Assembly (NCBI GenBank): GCA_035713725.1
Contig: DASTMZ010000226.1
Location: forward strand, 1 to 21,423
DNA length: 21,423 bases
Direction: 5' to 3'
Origin: DASQPR01 sp035713725
GTDB lineage: Bacteria > Actinomycetota > Actinomycetes > Mycobacteriales > Micromonosporaceae
Part shown: piece by piece, positions 1-6,959 of the stretch
Position numbering within the stretch: position 1 is the first letter of the stretch
How the letters are laid out: each line of letters opens with the position of its first letter
Translations under genes and position numbers: made by a program
Notes under the pieces: generated by a model
The model's database searches: none
Told to the model about the DNA's origin: nothing
What the model saw: the letters and a program-made list of their open reading frames with translations, nothing else

Positions 1-1074
1 GTCGTGCTGGCAAACGCGGACGTACGAAGGCGACTCGGCGAGCGGGCCATCGCCTCACGGATCCTCTCCGCGGCGATCGCCGCGTCCGCGGTCGCGTTCA
101 ACTGGCTTGCACACGACAATCACCTGCTGGGTGCGTTCTTCGCGGGCATGTCCGCGCTGGGCTACCTGGTGTGGTTGATGCACACCGAAAACCAGCGACG
201 TGACCGGTTGCGCGTAAAGGGTGACCTGCCACCCACGACGCCGGCGTACGAAACCGTCGGACACTGGATCCGCCACCCGATGCTGACCGTCCGGGCGCGA
301 GCGCTCGCCAAGGCCGACCCGAGGCTCGGGCTCTACGACTCGATTTCGGCGGCACGGTCGGACATCCGTCGCGAACGCCGGCAGGCGGCGATCGCAAAGG
401 TGCTGCACCGCAAGATTCGAGCCGCGGTCGACCCGCGCACCGCGGACATCGCGATCGCGGTCTACGACCTCGACGAGATTGCCGCACGGCTGGCCGATCG
501 CGCCGACTATGACGGCCTCACCAGTCTGATCGCCGCCGATCTGGCGCCGGAGCGGCTGGCGCCGAACGGCCTCACGTTGCCGGGCAAGCCGCGACCGGTG
601 TCGCGGCAAGCGGCCGCCGCGAATGCTGTCGTACGAGCCGCGGTCGACGAAGTCGCCGGCGAGTTGGCGGCCGAGCCGGCCAAGGTCGGCCGAGGTGACA
701 GCCGGCCACAGATCACCGCCGCTGCGTCGCCACGTCCGACCGTACGAGCAACGCTGCCGGCCGCGGTCCGGCAAGACGTCGAGCGGCGTCTCGGACGGTC
801 ACGCCCGACCACTCGCCGGCCGACGGAAACGGTTGCGTCGTTCAGTGACGAACCGGCGGCCGAGCCGAACGCCAACGCGGCCTCGCTGCGCCGTCGCGTG
901 CACGCCGCGCTCGACGCGAGCGTGCTGCCCGGCGACCAACGCGACGACGTCGAGCTCATCGGCCAGGTCTACGACGATCTGAACTTGTCCGATACGGAGC
1001 GGCTGAGCGCGTCGACCTACGTGCAGAGCTGGCGCCAGGACAACAATCTTGGTCGGCGGGTGCGCACGTCCTGA
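1..1074 (+). CDS. DUF2637/SpdB-like membrane protein, C-terminal part (5' truncated)
   Basis: The reading frame is open to the left edge. The first possible start is GTG at 4, but the protein probably begins further upstream. Two hydrophobic segments (about residues 19-36 and 40-60, counted from the GTG) are followed by a basic turn, NQRRDRLR. Then comes a conserved-looking soluble region with LYDSI..AR (about 105-115) and YDLDEIAARLADRADYDGL (about 153-171). The rest is a low-complexity Ala/Pro/Arg linker and a small C-terminal helical region. From memory this matches the second half of actinobacterial DUF2637 proteins, which carry about four TM helices and are related to the SpdB spread proteins of Streptomyces plasmids. 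The missing N-terminus would hold the other helices. Such proteins occur on conjugative elements and on chromosomes, and no transfer gene is visible here, so a role in DNA transfer is only a possibility. Confidence 0.6.
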   Translation, partial: VVLANADVRRRLGERAIASRILSAAIAASAVAFNWLAHDNHLLGAFFAGMSALGYLVWLMHTENQRRDRLRVKGDLPPTTPAYETVGHWIRHPMLTVRARALAKADPRLGLYDSISAARSDIRRERRQAAIAKVLHRKIRAAVDPRTADIAIAVYDLDEIAARLADRADYDGLTSLIAADLAPERLAPNGLTLPGKPRPVSRQAAAANAVVRAAVDEVAGELAAEPAKVGRGDSRPQITAAASPRPTVRATLPAAVRQDVERRLGRSRPTTRRPTETVASFSDEPAAEPNANAASLRRRVHAALDASVLPGDQRDDVELIGQVYDDLNLSDTERLSASTYVQSWRQDNNLGRRVRTS

Positions 1075-1123
1075 GCCGTGCGCCGCACGGCCGGTAGGAA
1101 CGTCCTCAGCCGTGCGCCGCACG
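1066..1123. repeat. 24-bp direct repeat, each copy with a small hairpin
   Basis: Positions 1066-1089 and 1100-1123 are identical except for one base (CCTGAGCC versus CCTCAGCC). Each copy contains CGTGCGCCGCACG, which folds as CGTGC/GCACG around a GCC loop. The pair begins over the stop codon of the first gene and lies between it and the convergent YciI-like gene. A bidirectional terminator is a fair guess, but there is no T-run. Confidence 0.6.
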
Positions 1124-1159
1124 ACACAGGTGCCCGAGGCGCCACGACAAGACGGGACA

Positions 1160-1420
1160 CTACGAGACGAGCGGGGTCCATTCGCGACGCCGAATCACGC
1201 GCACACCGGTTGTCGTGTAGTAAGGGTCGGTGGCGAGCAGATCGTCGAGTGCGGCCTCGCTCGGTACGTTGAAGATCAGCACTGCGCCGGACTCGTCCGG
1301 GTAGGGTCCGGCCATCACGACGATTCCTTCGGCGTGCCACGCTCGCAAGAGATCCCGATGCGCGGGCCGGGCGGCCAGTCGCTCCGGTCCGCCGTCGAAT
1401 GCCAACTCCACGATGAACAT
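1160..1420 (-). CDS. YciI-like (YCII domain) protein
   Basis: This is an 86-residue protein that fills the YCII domain almost exactly. It starts MFIVELAFDG and has a His at residue 21 in the helix HRDLLRAWHAEG. The family's GP turn is at 38-39, followed by a strand (GAVLIF) and the typical DPYY motif at 65-68. The family has a ferredoxin-like dimeric alpha/beta fold with a His/Asp dyad. Members act in chlorinated aromatic breakdown or are fused to regulators, but most have no known role. An upstream extension to 1564 is possible but has only low-complexity Arg-rich sequence, so the ATG ending at 1420 is preferred. The gene lies 41 bp behind the GH128-like gene on the same strand and may be read from the same transcript. 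Confidence 0.85.
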   Translation of the reverse strand: MFIVELAFDGGPERLAARPAHRDLLRAWHAEGIVVMAGPYPDESGAVLIFNVPSEAALDDLLATDPYYTTTGVRVIRRREWTPLVS

Positions 1421-1461
1421 CGGCTCATCGTATGGCGCTCGCGACGGAGACTGCCGCCGCG

Positions 1462-2571
1462 TCAGCGAGCCGCCTCGAATGCGCGGCCCACGTCGGTGAC
1501 CTTCGGGCCGCTCTGGAACAGCCCGGTGCTCGGTCCGGAATCCGATGCCGGCAGCGCGAACCACGCATAGCGCTGCAGGAACGGCAGCCCGTCGAGCATC
1601 TTCGTGGCGGCCGTGAGGAACGCGGCTTGCGCGCTCTCACTCGGATAATGAGTGCCGTTCGAGAAGTTGATCAGCGCGAATTCGGTGAGCCAGATCGGTT
1701 TGTGATAACGGTCGTAGACCGCTTGAAGATAGGACCGGAGCTGGCTGACCGCCGCCGACGTGGTGAAGTCGCCGCCGTACCAATGCAATGCGATGAAGTC
1801 GACGCGGTAGCCGCGTTGCTTGGCGCCGCTCATAAACTGATCGAGCCAGCCACCAGGATCGGCGCCACCGGACGCGACCGCGGGACTGCCGAGCGTCAGC
1901 CCAGTCGCCGTCAACTTCGGCCATAGGTCCAATGCCTGTGTCACGCTCATGTTCGCCTGGCTTGACAGGTCGGGCTCGTTGAAGCCAAGCAGATATTTCC
2001 CGGCGGCCTTCGCCTGGGCGAGCGCGTTGTCCGTGACGCTGCCCGCACCCCAGATCATCGGCACGAACTCGACGCCGTGCGGCGTGTCGATGCCGTTGTG
2101 GCCGGTCGACCATGTGTAATACCAACTCGCTCCGGAGTCGGTCAGTGCCTTGTCGACGCCGTTGAACGTCCATGCCGCGACGCCCTTGCGTGTCGAGGTG
2201 GCCGGCGTTGGCGGGGTGGCGACGTGCGAGGTGCTATGCGTCGGCTTGGGTGGTGCAGACGCGGTCACCGTTGGCGTCGCGCTCACACCGGACGTCGGCG
2301 AGGAGGTCGGTGCGCCGCGGCTCGCGTTCGCCGGCAGAGATGGGTACGCCGCCGCAGACGTACCGCCGATCTCCGCACGCGGATGGTGGCGCACCACAAC
2401 GAATACCCCGGCCGCGACGGCAAGGATGGCGAGCGCGACGAGCGGTCCGCGCAGACGTTTGATGAGCCCGACCCGTGCGCGGTGTGCCGCTGGACGTCGC
2501 GGTGCATTAGCGACCGGATCGATCTGGCGCGTCTCGTCGAGGCGATCAGCGTCGTGTTCGGCGGGGTCCAT
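1462..2571 (-). CDS. Membrane-anchored GH128-like glycoside hydrolase (Asl1-like)
   Basis: The protein has 369 residues. It has a short acidic cytoplasmic N-terminus, a TM anchor at about 44-60, a Ser/Thr/Pro/Ala-rich linker at about 72-128, and a TIM-barrel-like catalytic domain from about 130 to the end. Visible motifs are LLGFNEPD (Glu199, expected acid/base), ALHWYGG (262-267) and IWLTEFAL (Glu297, expected nucleophile). This pattern fits the glyco_hydro_cc/GH128 family, whose characterised members are endo-beta-1,3-glucanases. The enzyme would sit outside the cell, tethered by one helix, and could attack fungal or other beta-glucans. Substrate is inferred from the family only. The start at 2571 is chosen because AAAGGA lies about 6 bases upstream; a longer frame to 2658 adds only Arg-rich sequence. 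The HEAT-repeat gene lies 93 bp upstream on the same strand. Confidence 0.85.
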   Translation of the reverse strand: MDPAEHDADRLDETRQIDPVANAPRRPAAHRARVGLIKRLRGPLVALAILAVAAGVFVVVRHHPRAEIGGTSAAAYPSLPANASRGAPTSSPTSGVSATPTVTASAPPKPTHSTSHVATPPTPATSTRKGVAAWTFNGVDKALTDSGASWYYTWSTGHNGIDTPHGVEFVPMIWGAGSVTDNALAQAKAAGKYLLGFNEPDLSSQANMSVTQALDLWPKLTATGLTLGSPAVASGGADPGGWLDQFMSGAKQRGYRVDFIALHWYGGDFTTSAAVSQLRSYLQAVYDRYHKPIWLTEFALINFSNGTHYPSESAQAAFLTAATKMLDGLPFLQRYAWFALPASDSGPSTGLFQSGPKVTDVGRAFEAAR

Positions 2572-2664
2572 CGGGGGTCCTTTGCGTCGGCGACCGTACG
2601 CTACCGCTACGAGCCGTCCGGCGCGACGCGACCCGGTTGCGGGCCGCCGCCATCGCACTGCGAG

Positions 2665-3156
2665 CTATGCGTCGTGGCGTGACAACGTCTCGACCGCGCG
2701 CGCGGCAGCCAACCGTACCCGTGGCACCGGATCGTCGCGCGCGACCGCGACGGCCGCGAACAGCTCGCCCACGACGTGGCGGGCGATCACCTTCGCGCAC
2801 ATTTCGCGCACGCGCCACGTCGGATCGTGCAGACCAGCACGCAGCGCGGCGATCGTCTGGGTCGGCACGGGCTGCCCGTCGCACGCCCATAGCAGACCGC
2901 GCGCGGCCCAGACGCGCAGCCAGTAGTGCTGGTCGTCGCGGTCGTCATCGAGCACGACCGCCGCGTGCCCGCCACCGAGCCGAGCAATGAATCCGGCGTC
3001 CGCGTCGTCGGCACCGACCAGCGCGCGCGTGCACTCGGTGATCACCGCATCGCGACCCCGCCGGGCGCACGCCGCCTCGACGCGCTGCCGCGGTGTCGGC
3101 GCGGCCGGCGTAGCGGGACGGATCTGTCGTGGCACGTCCCGAGATTCTGCCGCCAC
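2665..3156 (-). CDS. HEAT-repeat protein
   Basis: A 163-residue protein with a short disordered N-terminus and then stacked helical repeats. Recognisable HEAT-like units are YWLRVWAARGLLWA (about 78-91), DPTWRVREMCAKVIARH (about 111-127) and DPVPRVRLAAARAVETL (about 142-158). These keep the expected pattern of D-P-x-x-x-V-R followed by a hydrophobic helix. Such small HEAT proteins are usually protein-binding scaffolds; some are related to phycocyanobilin-lyase-like or DNA-glycosylase-like helical folds, but nothing here shows an enzyme. It starts with GTG, and no other in-frame start precedes the repeats. A GGAA lies about 10 bases upstream, a weak ribosome site. It belongs to the four-gene minus-strand run, but no link with the glycosidase can be read from the sequence. 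Confidence 0.75.
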   Translation of the reverse strand: MAAESRDVPRQIRPATPAAPTPRQRVEAACARRGRDAVITECTRALVGADDADAGFIARLGGGHAAVVLDDDRDDQHYWLRVWAARGLLWACDGQPVPTQTIAALRAGLHDPTWRVREMCAKVIARHVVGELFAAVAVARDDPVPRVRLAAARAVETLSRHDA

Positions 3157-3211
3157 GGTCGGACGATTCCATGAACGGACGAGTCAGGCGTCCGACCGGC
3201 TCGGGTGGTCG

Positions 3212-3421
3212 TCAGTGGCCGACGATCACCAAGGAGACGATCGTCAATATCACTGCGACTGCGAGCAGAGCGAACCCCGTGCGGGCCACCGTCCGCCGCC
3301 ATCCGGTCTGGCTGCCCGTCGCGTTTGCGATCTTCCCCCACTGCTCGATTCCGCCGGGAAACGTGAGCGGATCGTGGCGAGTCTGCGGGAGCCCTCTCAG
3401 CACGTCCTCGTCGTCCTTCAT
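3212..3421 (-). CDS. Small single-TM protein, unknown function
   Basis: A 69-residue protein with a polar N-terminal half (MKDDEDVLRGLPQTRHDPLT) and one clear hydrophobic helix at the very C-terminus, about residues 49-66 (FALLAVAVILTIVSLVIV). This makes it a tail-anchored or C-in membrane peptide. I do not recognise a family. The even hydrophobic helix and the charged N-terminus look like a real protein rather than a shadow, but no good ribosome site precedes the ATG. It is the first gene of the minus-strand run. Its start is 65 bp from the CsoR-type palindrome at 3487-3509, so it could share that control with the divergent permease gene. Confidence 0.55.
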   Translation of the reverse strand: MKDDEDVLRGLPQTRHDPLTFPGGIEQWGKIANATGSQTGWRRTVARTGFALLAVAVILTIVSLVIVGH

Positions 3422-3486
3422 GAACCAAGTGTGCGGCCCCGCGTTCGTTGCGGCCCGCGGCGGCGCCCAAAGACGGCACTGCGCCT

Positions 3487-3509
3487 ACCATACCCCTTGG
3501 GGGTATGGT
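3487..3509. promoter_or_regulatory. CsoR-type operator palindrome
   Basis: Perfect 10-bp inverted repeat: arm ACCATACCCC (3487-3496), spacer TTG, arm GGGGTATGGT (3500-3509). The ATACCC...GGGGGTATGG core is what CsoR/RcnR/CstR-family repressors bind, for example upstream of Bacillus copper genes as I recall them. TACCAT at 3486-3491 fits an actinobacterial -10 (TANNNT), so the site would cover the -10, the transcript start and the permease ATG at 3505. No CsoR gene is in the window. Confidence 0.75.
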
Positions 3510-4767
3510 ACTCGACGTGATTGACGCCATCGTGCACGCGCTGTCGATCGCCGGGTCGATGACCTGGGAGATCCTGTGGGCGCTGATCTTGGGCTTTGCG
3601 CTCTCCGCCGTCGTACAAGCCGTGGTACGAAGGGCCACGATCGTACGGCTGATGGGCGACGATCGGCCGCGTACCCTCGCCGTCGCCGCTGGGCTCGGTG
3701 CCGCGTCTTCCTCGTGTTCGTACGCCGCCGTGGCGCTGGCGCGCTCGCTGTTCCGCCGTGGCGCCTCGTTCGTCGCCGCGATGGCGTTCGAGATCGCCTC
3801 GACGAATCTTGTCGTGGAACTCGGCATCGTGCTCGCACTGCTGATGGGCTGGCAGTTCACCGCCGCCGAGTTCGTCGGTGGTCCCATCATGATCATCGTG
3901 CTGGCACTGCTGTTCCGACTGACGTTGCGCGCCAAGTTGGTCCGGGATGCGGGGCGGCAGGCGGACCGCGGTCTTGCCGGCTCGATGGAGGGCCACGCGG
4001 CGATGGATATGTCGGTGCACCGGGACGGCTCGTTCCGGCGGCGGCTGCTGTCTCGCGACGCGTACACGTCGGTGTCGCACGTGTTCTTCATGGAGTGGGC
4101 GGCGATCCTCCGCGATCTCGTGATCGGGCTGCTCATCGCTGGCGCCATCGCGGCGTGGGTGCCGGCGTCGTTCTGGCACAGCTTCTTCCTCACCGACCAT
4201 CCACTCGGCTCGAAGCTGTGGGGACCGATCGTCGGGCCGGTCGTCGCGATCGCGAGCTTCGTGTGCTCGATCGGGAACGTCCCGCTCGCGGCCGTGCTGT
4301 GGAACGGCGGCATCAGCTTCGGCGGCGTGGTGTCGTTCATCTTCGCCGATCTGCTCATCCTGCCGATCATCAACATCTACCGGAAGTATTACGGCTGGCG
4401 GATGGCGCTCTACATCACCGGTACGTTCTACGTCGCGATAGTCGTGGCCGGGTACGCCGTCGAGTTCCTGTTCGGCGCGACCGGGCTGATCCCGTCCGAG
4501 CGCAACGCGAAAGTGATGGACGCGGGTGTCTCGTGGAACTACACGACGTGGTTGAACATCGCATTCCTCGCGCTGGCCGCCGCGCTCCTGCTGCGGTTCG
4601 TACGCACCGGGGGTGTGGCGATGCTGCGCATGATGGGCGGTACGCCCGACGAGGCGGAGGCGCACGCCCACCACGGTTCGCACGGCACGGGTACCGACGG
4701 GCACGCCGGGCATGGCGACCACGCTGGGCATGCCAACCACGCTGAACACGTGCATCGCGAGGGGTAG
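3505..4767 (+). CDS. ArsP/YraQ-type permease (DUF318) with His-rich tail
   Basis: This 420-residue integral membrane protein has two similar halves of about four helices each. The first half carries SSSCSYAAVAL (Cys71) and the second VCSIGNVPLAAVLWNGG (Cys254). These Cys-containing re-entrant motifs are typical of the DUF318/ArsP permease superfamily. Characterised ArsP exports methylarsenite, while most YraQ relatives are unassigned. The linker between halves has Met and His residues (about 161-173). The tail (about 387-417) is dense in His and Gly, which suggests metal binding. The start is either ATG 3505, inside the operator and probably leaderless, or GTG 3517; a longer frame from 3448 would run through the operator and is unlikely. 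Together with the CsoR-type site, the protein is likely a copper-, thiol- or metalloid-responsive exporter. The substrate is not shown by the sequence. Confidence 0.85.
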   Translation: MVLDVIDAIVHALSIAGSMTWEILWALILGFALSAVVQAVVRRATIVRLMGDDRPRTLAVAAGLGAASSSCSYAAVALARSLFRRGASFVAAMAFEIASTNLVVELGIVLALLMGWQFTAAEFVGGPIMIIVLALLFRLTLRAKLVRDAGRQADRGLAGSMEGHAAMDMSVHRDGSFRRRLLSRDAYTSVSHVFFMEWAAILRDLVIGLLIAGAIAAWVPASFWHSFFLTDHPLGSKLWGPIVGPVVAIASFVCSIGNVPLAAVLWNGGISFGGVVSFIFADLLILPIINIYRKYYGWRMALYITGTFYVAIVVAGYAVEFLFGATGLIPSERNAKVMDAGVSWNYTTWLNIAFLALAAALLLRFVRTGGVAMLRMMGGTPDEAEAHAHHGSHGTGTDGHAGHGDHAGHANHAEHVHREG

Positions 4768-4853
4768 TGTCCGTCGGCGGGCGCTGTCCCGAGGATGGTT
4801 GTCGCGAGGATTGAGGATCGCAGAACTCCGGCGCGGTTGCCATCATTAGCTGC

Positions 4854-6050
4854 ATGGCGGGCGACGGCGGTCGGCAGCGGTGGGATGAGCGCCGCGACAA
4901 TGACGTCGTCGTGTTCGGGGGGTCGGGCGACACCGGGTTGCGGCGGTGGCGTCGGTGGTGGCCGGTCGTTGCGGCCGCGGCCGTGGTTGTCGCATTCATC
5001 GCGTACTCGACGCAGAGCGGCGGGCCACCGACGTCGGCCTCGCCGACGCCGAGCGCCAACGTGTCCGGAGTGATCGACACCTCATCCGGCTCGCCGAGCC
5101 CTTCGGCGCCCGCGTCACCGCCCCGGATCACCGCGGTAGGCGGCTCGATACTTGGCATCACCGAGCCGTGGGAGCTTTTTGCCATCGGTCCCGGCGGGGT
5201 GCTGCGGATCCGCTTCGCCGCCGGCCAGGTTGTCCGTACGCCGTTTCCACCGTTGCTAAGCACCGGACCGGCGGCCTTCATCGTCGGTCGTACGTGGGCG
5301 ATGATCCGGCCGCTCGACCGGGTGCCGGGCTACCTGATCCGCGACGGCAAGCCAGCCGGACCATTGACCGGACTGCTCGCGAACGGCGGCGTTGCGCTGC
5401 CCGGCACGGGCGACAACGTGTGGCTGTCGCCAGATGCCGCACCGCGTACGATGCAATTGATCAGCATCGATGGTCGCAGTGTCGGACCTTCGATCACCGT
5501 CCCGAATACCGAGGGATCGGTCGGCACGGACGGCACTGGCTACGTCGTCGCGTACGGCAATGGCGCCTACCTGGTGCGCCCGGGCGGCCAACAGCCGATC
5601 ACGACGGGTGTTCTTGCCGCGGTCGGCCCCACGCGGTGGCTCGTCGCTGACTGCACCGCGAATCCGGCGTGTCCCATGACGGTGATTGACCGTGCCACCG
5701 GACAACATCGCGCGCTGCCGGGACTCACCACCGAGATCGGCGACTCACCGGTCCCGGGGGTGGTCTCGCCGGACGGAGAGTGGGCAGCGGTCTACGGGTC
5801 TAACGCGGGCTCCGCCACCCAGGTGCACCTCATCAACCTGACCACCAGTGCGGACCGAGGTCTCGACATCGACCTACGCGGGTTCGAAGCGCCTGGCATG
5901 CTCGCCTGGTCGCCGGACGGCAAATGGCTATTCGTCATCGGTAACCGAGGGGTTCTCTACGCGTACAACGTGGACACCGCACGCCTGACCGACTTCGGTG
6001 TGCTGGTCCCGCCCGTGGATCAGATCGTGGTCCGCGATGTCGCGGGTTAG
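4854..6050 (+). CDS. Membrane-anchored propeller-like protein, unknown function
   Basis: A 398-residue protein with an Arg/Asp-rich cytoplasmic N-terminus, one TM helix at about 36-51 (after RRWRRWW), and a Ser/Pro/Thr linker at about 55-90. A long beta-rich extracellular domain follows. It repeatedly shows short strands with WD40/TolB-like character, such as SPDGEWAAVYGS (about 302-313) and AWSPDGKWLFVIGNRG (about 353-368). The SPDG(E/K)W motifs are typical of beta-propeller blades. No catalytic residues are recognisable, so it is probably a binding or scaffold protein on the outer face of the membrane. The ATG at 4854 follows the permease stop by 86 bp with no obvious ribosome site, so it may have its own promoter. 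Confidence 0.75.
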   Translation: MAGDGGRQRWDERRDNDVVVFGGSGDTGLRRWRRWWPVVAAAAVVVAFIAYSTQSGGPPTSASPTPSANVSGVIDTSSGSPSPSAPASPPRITAVGGSILGITEPWELFAIGPGGVLRIRFAAGQVVRTPFPPLLSTGPAAFIVGRTWAMIRPLDRVPGYLIRDGKPAGPLTGLLANGGVALPGTGDNVWLSPDAAPRTMQLISIDGRSVGPSITVPNTEGSVGTDGTGYVVAYGNGAYLVRPGGQQPITTGVLAAVGPTRWLVADCTANPACPMTVIDRATGQHRALPGLTTEIGDSPVPGVVSPDGEWAAVYGSNAGSATQVHLINLTTSADRGLDIDLRGFEAPGMLAWSPDGKWLFVIGNRGVLYAYNVDTARLTDFGVLVPPVDQIVVRDVAG

Positions 6051-6129
6051 CACGGCCGCCTTGCGCTCAGGCGTACCGACCCCTGATCATGGGCGGAGCG
6101 CGGGCGCGCGAATTCTTTGGGGGCTGACA

Positions 6130-6396
6130 ATGTCCGGACTGGTGTGGGCCGAGGACGAGCACTATCGATGGGCGATTGCGGAGGCGCCGCTGCACATCGA
6201 GATGTCCATCTCCGAGCTGTGCGGGGCGAACAACGCGGCGATCCATGCCGAGGGTAGGCATCTCGTCATCGATAACGTCGTTTGGTATCGCCCGATCGCG
6301 TTCGACCCGGCGGCCGGACTGCTCGAGTTCGTCAAGGATCGCGACGATCGACCCGGCCGCCACGCGGTCGTTTCCGAGGGCGGTCTAGTCGCCTAG
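6130..6396 (+). CDS. Small conserved-looking protein, unknown function
   Basis: An 88-residue acidic soluble protein beginning MSGLVWAEDEHYRWAIAE. It has a single Cys (SELCGANN) and a beta-rich middle (HLVIDNVVWYRPIAFDP). No TM helix or known motif is visible. The balanced composition, with several Trp, Tyr and Glu residues, argues for a real gene in GC-rich DNA. The frame is open back to 5998, but the ATG at 6130 is preferred because the upstream part overlaps the previous gene and is Arg/Ser-rich. A G-run (TTTGGGGGC) lies 6 bases before the ATG and may serve as the ribosome site. I cannot assign a function. Confidence 0.55.
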   Translation: MSGLVWAEDEHYRWAIAEAPLHIEMSISELCGANNAAIHAEGRHLVIDNVVWYRPIAFDPAAGLLEFVKDRDDRPGRHAVVSEGGLVA

Positions 6397-6477
6397 CCGC
6401 CGCGTGGCACGCCTCGCGGCCCCGCCCTCACGCCCACGCCCTCGCGACCGCGCTCAGGGACGGTGCGCCGACCAACG

Positions 6478-6570
6478 GTCCAGGCGCTTCGGCTAGCGAG
6501 GAGTCCAGGCGCTTTAGCGAGCTAAGAGTCCAGGCGCTTCGGCTAGCGAGGAGTGCTTCGGTTAGAAAGA
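6478..6570. repeat. 25-bp tandem repeat, three copies plus a partial fourth
   Basis: Copies start at 6478, 6503 and 6528, with a degenerate partial copy from 6553. Copies 1 and 3 are identical: GTCCAGGCGC followed by TTCGGCTAGCGAGGA. Copy 2 differs in the middle (GCTTTAGCGAGCTAAGA). Copies 1 and 3 hold CGCT...AGCG arms and copy 2 holds TTAGC/GCTAA, so each can form a small hairpin although the sequences differ. The array lies in the 281-bp gap before the WhiB gene. I see no ORF that would explain it. Confidence 0.85.
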
Positions 6571-6677
6571 GCCCGTGAAGAGTCGACCGAAAGTCTGAGT
6601 TACCGCGCGCCGGATGTGGGTATGCGCCGGATGGACGAGTCGCCGACCGGCGACGCGCCACACGTCGCGAGGTGCTC

Positions 6678-6959
6678 ATGCTGTTGCACATCCCGGAATC
6701 TGACTGGTGGGAGCTCGCGGCCTGCGCAAACGTCGACGCCGAGCGGTTCTTCCCGGACGGACGCGGCACGCATCTCCGTCGCCAGATCGATGCGGCCAAG
6801 GCGATCTGCGCGAGTTGCCCGGTGCGCGCGAGCTGCCTCTCGTGGGCGTTGACCATGAACGTGAGCGGCGTGTGGGGCGGTTGCAGCGAATACGAGCGCC
6901 GCAAGATGAAGGCCGGCACGAACGTGTCCGAGCGCCCGCCGACGAACATCGCAGCCTAA
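6678..6959 (+). CDS. WhiB-family iron-sulfur transcription regulator
   Basis: This 93-residue protein has the full WhiB signature: Cys16, Cys44, Cys47 and Cys53 (C-x27-C-x2-C-x5-C) to hold a [4Fe-4S] cluster. Next comes the turn GVWGG (64-68) and a basic end (SEYERRKMK). The N-terminal WW and FFPDG are also family hallmarks. WhiB proteins bind the principal sigma factor region 4 and tune promoters in response to redox or nitric oxide, with roles in division, antibiotic resistance or nutrient stress. The subfamily is not clear to me. An extra Cys69 directly after GVWGG is unusual. Start: GAGG at 6669-6672 sits 5 bases before ATG 6678, so this is preferred over GTG 6672. The gene ends in a 4-bp tail-to-tail overlap with the dehydrogenase gene. 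Confidence 0.95.
   Translation: MLLHIPESDWWELAACANVDAERFFPDGRGTHLRRQIDAAKAICASCPVRASCLSWALTMNVSGVWGGCSEYERRKMKAGTNVSERPPTNIAA

Noticed and set aside
1066..1123. Direct repeats considered as attachment sites of a mobile element
   Set aside because: They are only 34 bp apart with nothing between them and no integrase or tRNA.
3576..4745. Long plus-strand frame overlapping the permease
   Set aside because: Arg/Asp-rich sequence in a shifted frame of the permease with no motif.
3042..4755. Very long open frames antisense to the permease gene (3042-4376 and 3418-4755, minus)
   Set aside because: Their translations are Arg/His/Pro-rich or Ser/Thr-rich without domains, while the plus frame has clear membrane helices and family motifs. 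They are GC-bias shadows.
6478..6570. Tandem repeat considered as a CRISPR array
   Set aside because: Copies abut directly with no spacers and there are no cas genes.
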